Below are positions 21,001 to 30,000 of a DNA stretch of 45,894 bases, in pieces. Positions within the stretch are counted from its first letter, which is position 1, and the number at the start of each line of letters is the position of its first letter. The stretch lies in the IMG/VR virus record IMGVR_UViG_3300020459_000017, positions 1 to 45,894 of that record; one strand, written 5' to 3'. Source of the DNA: a virus. The notes below the pieces were generated by a model. That model saw only the letters and a list, made by a program, of their open reading frames with translations, was not told the DNA's origin and made no database searches. The position numbers were made by a program, and so were the translations under genes.

Positions 21001-24000
21001 CATATAATACAATTAATTTTGTTAATCATGGATTTAATAGTGGAGATTTGATTGAATATGCTCCAACTATTGGTGTTGGAACTAGTGAACCAAAGGCAAT
21101 AGAAGGATTGAGTACTTCAAAGTCTTATTATATTATGAAGGTTGATAATAATTCATTCAGATTAGCAGATGCTGGAATTGGTGGTACATCAAGAATAGAT
21201 TATAATAGAAAGAAAGTTGTTGGTTTAACAACTACAGGTACTGGATATCAAACCTTTAAGTATCCAGATATTCAAGTTAAAGCAGAAGTATCTTATGGAT
21301 CTACTGTTACTGGTACATTTAATTTTACACCTATTGTTACAGGTGAAGTAATTGATGCTTACTTATATGAAGAAGGAAGTGAATATGGGTCAACTATATT
21401 AAATCATCATAAGAATCCAGCAATAATAGTTAAAAATGGTAAAGAAGCAGAATTAAAACCAATTGTAGTTGATGGAAAGATAGTTGATGTTGTTGTAATG
21501 AATAAGGGTAAAGAATATTATTCTATACCTGAAATTAATGTGGTTGGATCGGGTAATGGTGCATTATTCAGACCAGTAATAAGTAATGGTCAACTTACTG
21601 ATATTATTGTTATAAATTCTGGAATTGGATATACTGATGCAAATTCAACTAATGTTTATGCAGATGCCAGAGGACATGGTGCATTGTTTGAACCAAGAGT
21701 TAGAAAATTAACTGTTAATAATACTGAAAGATTGGGAAGATATCATTTAGCACCAGAAGGTACTGATTCATTAGGTCTTAGTATTCTTGGATATAATCAA
21801 GAATTGGCTTCAATATTCAAAGAACCTTTTACTGTTGATGCAAATGGTGATTTTAATGAAATAAATGGACATTCTCCAATCATTGGATGGTCATATGATG
21901 GTAATCCAATATATGGTCCTTTTGGATATACAGATCCAGATGATATTAACTCTCCATTAAAGATACTTCAACCTGGTTATGTTAAGGATTCAAGCAAGAT
22001 TACAAATAGACCTGTTGGTTTTAGTGATGGATTCTTTATTGAGGATTATATTTTTGATGGTAGTGGTGATTTAGATACTCATAATGGTAGATTCTGTAAG
22101 ACTCCAGAGTTTCCAAATGGAGTATATGCATATTTTGCTGCTGTTGAAATTGGATCTGGTGGTGAATTAGAACCAAAATATCCATATTTTGTAGGAAATA
22201 CTTATAAATCTCCTGTTTTAGAAGAAAATATAACTCTAACTCAAGAGTTTGATTTTAATAATTCAAATCTTTTAAGAAATACTTTACCATATAAAGTTGG
22301 TGATGAACATGCAGATAATGATTTTATAATTGAATCTAGTGAAAGAATAAGACAATTTTCAACTATTGAATCTGTCACTATGGGTAATATTGATAATGTT
22401 ACTGTTTTAGATGGTGGAGATAATTATCAAATTGGTGATTTCACAGTATTTGATGATAGTGGAACTAATGGTTCTGGTTTAAGAGCACAAGTTGATGAAA
22501 TTGTTGGTATTGCTGTTTCTACTATTCAAACAACACAAACAAGATATCAAAATGCTGTTCTTACATGGAAGAATAGTAAGGAAGTTATTGCCAATTATAC
22601 ACTTTTAGAGATGAATGATAAGGATACTGTTAAAGTATCTGGATTAAGTACTTCTATAGTTCGTTTAGCAGATTCATTTGCTGTTGGTGTTAAGACAGAG
22701 CAAACAGGACTAGCAAAAACTATGTCAGTAGCAACAGGTTCTGCTGTTATTAACGACATTTACGTAGATCATATTCCAAATACAGTTTCTATTGGTGGAA
22801 CATTAAAGGTAGGTGATGAATTACTTAAGATTCTTAATGTTGATTCTATTGGTAAAATTGTAAGAGTACAGAGATATGGTGGATCAACTGCTATTGGTCA
22901 TACATATGGATCCAATATTGATGTATTAAATCAGAGAATTACTATACCTGTTAATACACCAAAATTTGAATCTAAAGTTAATGATTTAGTTTACTTTAAT
23001 GCTCCTCAATCTGTTGGTGTTGGAACTACTTCTGGTGGTGGAATTGATGTAAAATATCATAATGGAGAAATTGTAAAAGATGTTTATATTCCAACTAGAA
23101 CAATTTACTTACCAAAACATCCATTTAAAGCAGGACAAAGGGTAAGTTTCTCTATGAATCCTGGAGCAAATCCTTTAAATGTTTCAAATAGTCCAGTAGG
23201 AAATCAGTTCCAAATACCAAACACAACTACTTCGGTTGATGATGTTTATATTGTTGATAAAGGGGAAGATTATATTGGTATTGTAACTACTGCAGTAGGT
23301 ATTGGTAGTACTAGTGAAGGGTTATATCTTCGTGGTACTGGATCTCAAAGTGGTATTTCATCTAACTTATATCTACTCACATCCAACTACACACAAATAA
23401 CAGGTGATATTGATAGACTTACATCAACTATTACTACAAAAGTTGCTGCTGCACTTACAACTACTCATGGATTACAAAATGGTGATGTAGTTAAAATGAA
23501 TGTTATACCTTCAGTTTCTGTAGGTATTGGAAGTACTGCAGCAGTTTCTGTTAGTTACAATAAGCAATATGAGAAATTATTATTTAATCCAATTGATTTT
23601 ACTTCTAGTGCAGTTAAGACTAATAAAATTGATTTAGATGAGCATGGATTAAAAACTGGTGATAAAGTATTCTATGATGGTAGTGCTACTGGATTATCAA
23701 CTGGATCATACTATGTTTATAGGATAAACGATGATAATATTCAATTAGGTGAGACTTATGTTGATGTTACTGCTAATCCAGCAAATACAATAAACATTAC
23801 AAATGGTACTGGTGGGGCAAATCAAAGTATTTCCCTTATTAATCCTCAGATAACAATTGTTAAAAATAATCAATTAACGTTCAGTTTATCAACTTCCACA
23901 TTACAAGGATTTGATTTTAAACTTTTCTATGATAAAGAATTTAAAAATGAATTCCTTAGTGCTCAAGACAGTAGTATATTTAATGTATCTGGTATTGGAA

Positions 24001-27000
24001 CAATTGGTATAGGAACAGGAACTAGTGGAGTTGGTGCAGCATTAACTGTTAAGTATTCTGATTCAATGCCAATGAAGATTTATTATGCATTGGAGAAATC
24101 TGGTTATATTAGCACTACTGATACTGATGTTGTTAATTACAATGAAATATCATTTGTTGATAGTGCTTATAGTGGTGAATTTAAGATCTTTAATAAAACT
24201 GTAGATACTTTTGACATTTCACCAAGAAAAGTTCCAGAATTTTTATCTTATAAGGATACTGACTGTGATAAGATTGAGTATTCAACTAGATCAACATCAG
24301 TAAAAGGACCAATTAAAGATCTTAAGATTATATCAAAAGGATTTAATTATAAGAGTCTTCCCAAATTCTCTTCAGTAACAAGTATTGATGGTAAAAATGC
24401 TAACGTTGTTGCTGTTTCAACTTCTGTTGGTAGGATTAATAATGTTCGTATTATGGATATTGGATATGAGTATCCTGCAGATAAAACTTTAAGTCCTGAA
24501 GCATATGTTTCTCCAGTTGCTAATTTAGATAATTTAGATATTGTACAGTCTGTTACTGTTGTTGATGGTGGACAAGAATACTTAAGTGCTCCTGATTTAA
24601 TTGTACAGAACCCAGAAACAAATGTAATTGTTGATGAAGTATCATTAAAGGCAAATGTTCCAAACCAATCTATTTCAACTGTTGATATATTCTCCCCTCT
24701 TAATGGATTAGATTCTGTACAGCATAGAATTATTGCAATTAATAATTCTAATGGTGTTGGTATTCAGTCAATGACTGGAGGTATTACTGGAATTGTTACT
24801 TGTGTATTAGAAACACCAATCAATGGATTTATTACTCCACCATTTAAAGTTGGTGATGAAATTTTTGTTGAAAATATTCAACTTGTTGGTCAAGGTGGAA
24901 TAGGAACTCAAGGTGGTGTAGGAATAGCAAGTACTAATCCTGGAACTGGATATAATTCTAAAGATTATAATTATCAATTCTTTGAGATTACTGATTATGC
25001 AAATAGTAATCCAGCAGTTTTAAAATATAATTTATCAGGTTTAACAATTAATCCTGGTATTGCAAAAACATATCAATCTGGTTATGCAACCATAGTTAAT
25101 AAGAATAAGTATCCAATTCTTGAACCAGTACAGGTTAGAGGTACATTCGATCTTGGTGAAAAACTAAATGTTGATCAAGGAACAGGTGTATTTGTAGAAA
25201 CAGATTTAAGTATTGTTGAAAGTAGAGATGATTATATTAAAGTAGATGGTTTCTTTGAATTATTGAAAGGACATAGAATTCAAGGAACAGTTAGCAACAT
25301 TCTTGCATCAATAACAAGCTTTGTTCAACATAAAGCAAAATATACTGTTGATTATTCAAGTAGACAAGATTATGGTTGGATTGATGATATAGGTAAATTA
25401 AATGAAGATAATCAGGTTGTACCCAATAATGATTATTATCAGAATCTTTCATATTCTATTAAGAGTTCAATCGAATGGGAGAAATTAGTTGATCCTATTA
25501 ATAGACTTGTTCATCCTTCAGGATTAAAGAATTTTGCTGATCTTGGTGTTCAATCTACTGTTAACGTAGGTGTTTCTTATGGTGGAACTACAAATAACGT
25601 AGTTATTTTAGATGTTATTAATCCTGCCAACAGAGTTGATGCTATTGAGAATTTTGATGTGGGATTGGATTATGATACTAGAGCAAATAAATCCAAATTC
25701 TTCCAAGTTTCAAATACTAAATTAACTGATTATACTTTATGTAAAACTAATAGAGTCCTTATTCATGATGAAATTAGTAATCAGTTCTCTAGTAAAGGTT
25801 TAGCAGATACATTTACTGAAATTGAAGAATTGGGTGATGATTTTGCAAATTATCTTGTTCAAATCGTTGATCCTGATACATTTGATACTCAACTTACTGA
25901 ATTGGTTGTTTTATCTGATACTGATAATGCTTATTTACTTGAAAAAACAACTGATTATACAACTTTAGAATTAGGTGAATTTGACACTGATGTTGATTCA
26001 TTTAAGAGAAAGACATTAAGGTTTACACCAAAAGATAAGTTTACAAAAGATCATGATATTAAGATTCTTAAGACTGATTTTAATACCGATAATCCTACTA
26101 CAGGAGCAACTGCAATTGGAGCAGTTGATTTAACATCTTCTAATATTGGAGTTGGTACTGCTGTTTCTGGATTTACAACAGAAACTATAGCACAATTTGC
26201 TAATACTGATTTCAATGCATGTTATGCACAGATTCATGTTAAAGATAAGAATAATGGTGAAGTCAATTATAATGAAGTTATAATTGATTTTGATGGAACA
26301 GATACTTACATTGCAGAAACATATACTGATGCATCAGCAAATGGATATAGTGCATCTAGGGTTGGTATAATTACCGCAAAATATGAAGGTGGTAATATAA
26401 AAATTCAATGTATTAATGATAGAGCAGGAATCGGAACAGAATTAAATGTTAGAGCAAATATTGTTGGTTTAGGAACAACAACTGCTGGAATTGGCACATA
26501 CACATATACTCTTCCTGGACAACCAATTGGTGCTGAAAGAAGTGCTAGATTGGAATCTACTTATGTAACTGGTCCTTCTGGAATTGGGTTAACATTCTCA
26601 ACTATTGATAAAACAATTGATAGTAGTGTTAAATCACTTGTTAGAGTTTCATGTGGTGAAACATCTGCAATACATCAGGTAATCGCAGTAAGAGATATTG
26701 ATGATATTGTAACAGTTCAATATCCATTCGTTTCTGCTGGTTCTACAACTGGTATTGGAACATTTAGTGGTGTTATTACTGGTGATAATATTAATCTTAA
26801 ATTCCATCCTGATACTGAATGGACTTCTACAGTTGAAGTACAAGCATACAGTCAGATATTCTACACTGCAAATGATTTCATTAATGAACCAGATGATTTA
26901 AAATATGGTGGAGTTACAAAAGAACTTGTATTATCAGCATATGATGGATTAAATGGAAATCGTGCAAATAGAACTAGTTTTGAGTTAACACATGAAGGTG

Positions 27001-30000
27001 TTCCAATCTATAGTAAGACAGTTAATCCTGCAGGTATAACTTTAAATTCTGATACTCTTACTATTCCTGATCATTTCTATAATACCTATGAAGAATTAGA
27101 ATATAATCCAAAATCTACCTTTATTGGTGTTGCTGCAACTGCTATCTCTATCGGTTCTACTGCAAATGTTTCAGGAATCGTCACAACAATATTACCTGAA
27201 AGAGTATTTGTAAGAGTTGTAGATGAAGATAGAATTCAATTATTCAGTCAAGTAGGATTTGTTAGTACTGGAAATCCAATTACTTATACAGGTCTTGGTA
27301 GTGGTAATGCACATACATTTGAAATGAATAAGAAATTGACCAAAACAATTATTGGTTTAGATGGTATTGTGCAACAACCAATTACTTTTACTGGAATTGG
27401 ACATTCTCTTGATGGTGCAATTGGTGTTGGTGTTTCACAATTTGCTTTAACTGGTATTAGTTCAGTTCAACCAAGAGATGTACTTAAGGTTGATGAAGAG
27501 TATATGAAGGTTACTCAAGTTGGATTTGCAAGTCTTCCAGCAGGTACTATTAATGATTCAACTGATGTTGCTCTTGGAATCTCTACTATTCCTGTGGTTA
27601 AGGTTATAAGAGGGTCATTAGGTATAGGTGCTACTCCACATACTGATGACAGTGTTGTACAACTACATAGAGGATCATTTAATATTGTAGATAGTAAAGT
27701 ACATTTCCTAGATCCACCTAAAGGTAATACAAGAGAAAGAAGAAGTTTAAATAATCTACCATATGTAAAAGCAGAGTTTAGTGGAAGGACTTTCTTAAGA
27801 AGTAATTACACATCAAATATGTTATTTGATGATATTTCAGATAAGTTTACTGGAATTGGAAGAACTTATACTTTAAGTGTTGGTGGTGCACATACATCTA
27901 CAGGTGTTCAAATTGGTAATGGAATATTATTCATCAATGGTGTATTCCAGACCCCACGTACAATAAACAATGCTGGAAATAACTATGAGTTTGAAAATGA
28001 TGTAACAGCAGGTGTATCCAGTGTTAGATTCACTGGTATTACATCAGTAAATGGACAATTTATTAAATCAGATTATGATATTAACCAGAATCAACTACCA
28101 AGAGGTGGTATGATTGTATCTCTTGGATCTACTCCAGGACTTGGTTATGCTCCTCTTGTTGGTGCAAATGTTAAAGCATTTAAAGATACTAATGAAAATA
28201 GAAATAGTATTAATTCACTAGTTGGTATTGGAACATCTTCAGGTGTAAGTTTGGGTATTCAAACTGCTGCATATGATAGCGTTACTGGTATTATCACAGT
28301 TACAACTAATACTGTTCATGGATTCTCTCTTGGTGATCCAAAGCTGGTTAAATTGAAGGATCTAGAGTTCTCTTGTGCAACACAACATGCTGGTGTAACA
28401 ACTACAATCTTTAGTGATCATGACCGCCCATTATTCTTGGTTGGAATAGTATCTGAAAGATCAATTGAAGTGGATGCTGGAATATGTACTATTCCTCATA
28501 ATTATATGACTGGTGGTAATGTCTATGAATTCTATAATGATTTAGTTACTGGTTCTGGATATCGTGAACCTGTTGCTATTGGTGTTAGTGATACCGAGTA
28601 TATTCATAAGTTTGTAAGTTCTAATACGAATTCAATTACTTCACAACCAGGTGGTGCTCAATTTACACCAACTGCAGCAAATTATACATCATCAACAGGT
28701 GAATTAGATTTAACTATTGGTAATCATAATCTACAGGGATCAGTAAATCATAATGTAACTGCTGCAGAATATGATGCTCGTGTTGGTGTTTTGACTGCTA
28801 CAATTAATAATAGCAGTATTACTAACGGTACTCCAGTTAAGTTTGCACCAAATTCATTGAAATTTAAGTGCACAATGGATGGAAATACTTCAGAGAAATC
28901 ATATCCAAGATCTTCAGATCCAACAAGTAATGATTGGTTAAATGTTTCTAACGTATCTACAAGTGGCAGTAACGCAACATTTGAAGTTAATGTTGGATCA
29001 TCTTCTAGAGTTACTTTCACTCCTACAGACGCTGATTATGATCCAGTTACAGGGTTGATGGAATTAACTATTGGTGCACATTCATTAAAACCAGGCACAA
29101 GTATTAGATTAGTTGCTAATTCCCTATCATTTACTTGTGATGTGGATAATAATACTAGTACTAAAACTTATCCAAGAAGTAGTGATCCATTCTACAATAC
29201 AGCAATTAATATTGAGTCTGTAACCGATACTACTATTACTCTACAAGTATTATCATCTGCACCTTCAACAAATATTACCAAGCATACTTTTGTAACTGCT
29301 TCTAATAATTGTGTGATTTCTGGTGGTGCATTATTTGCACATACATTCCAAAGTGCTGAAGCAAATGCAGTATCTAAAGCACTTAATTGGGTAACAATTA
29401 CTAATAATTCACTATCATTTACATGTTCTAGAGACAACTATAGAGGAGCACACACATACCCACGCTCTACTGATCCTGCATCAGGTGTAAACATCGGTAT
29501 TGCTGTAACTAGCGATAAGGCAATTACGGTTAACGTAGGAGCAGGTGGAGGCGGTGGAAAGGATGCAGTTGTTACTGCTAAAGTTGCTACTAATAAGCAT
29601 AAGTTTGTAAGTGCAACTGCAGGTGCAGCATTTACTGGTGGTAATTATGCACATATATTTGTTCCTGGATCTGAAAATACTAATGCAGTTGCTATAAATG
29701 CTTGGTCTGGAACTAAATTAACACCAACAGCAGCAGTATATACTCCTGCTACAGGTAGTCTTGTTCTAACTGTTGGTGCAGGACATGGTATAACAGCAGG
29801 TAGTCAAACTGTTGGTATTGCAACTAACTCCTTGACATTCACTTGTGAAAGAGATAAGCATCTTACAGAGCACACATATCCTCGTGTAACAGATCGTATT
29901 CATAATCTTACAAACGTTGCTGTTTCTGCAACTACAACTAATTCAATTACAGTTAATGTTGGTGCATCACCAATCGTAACTCGTAATATTACTGATGCAG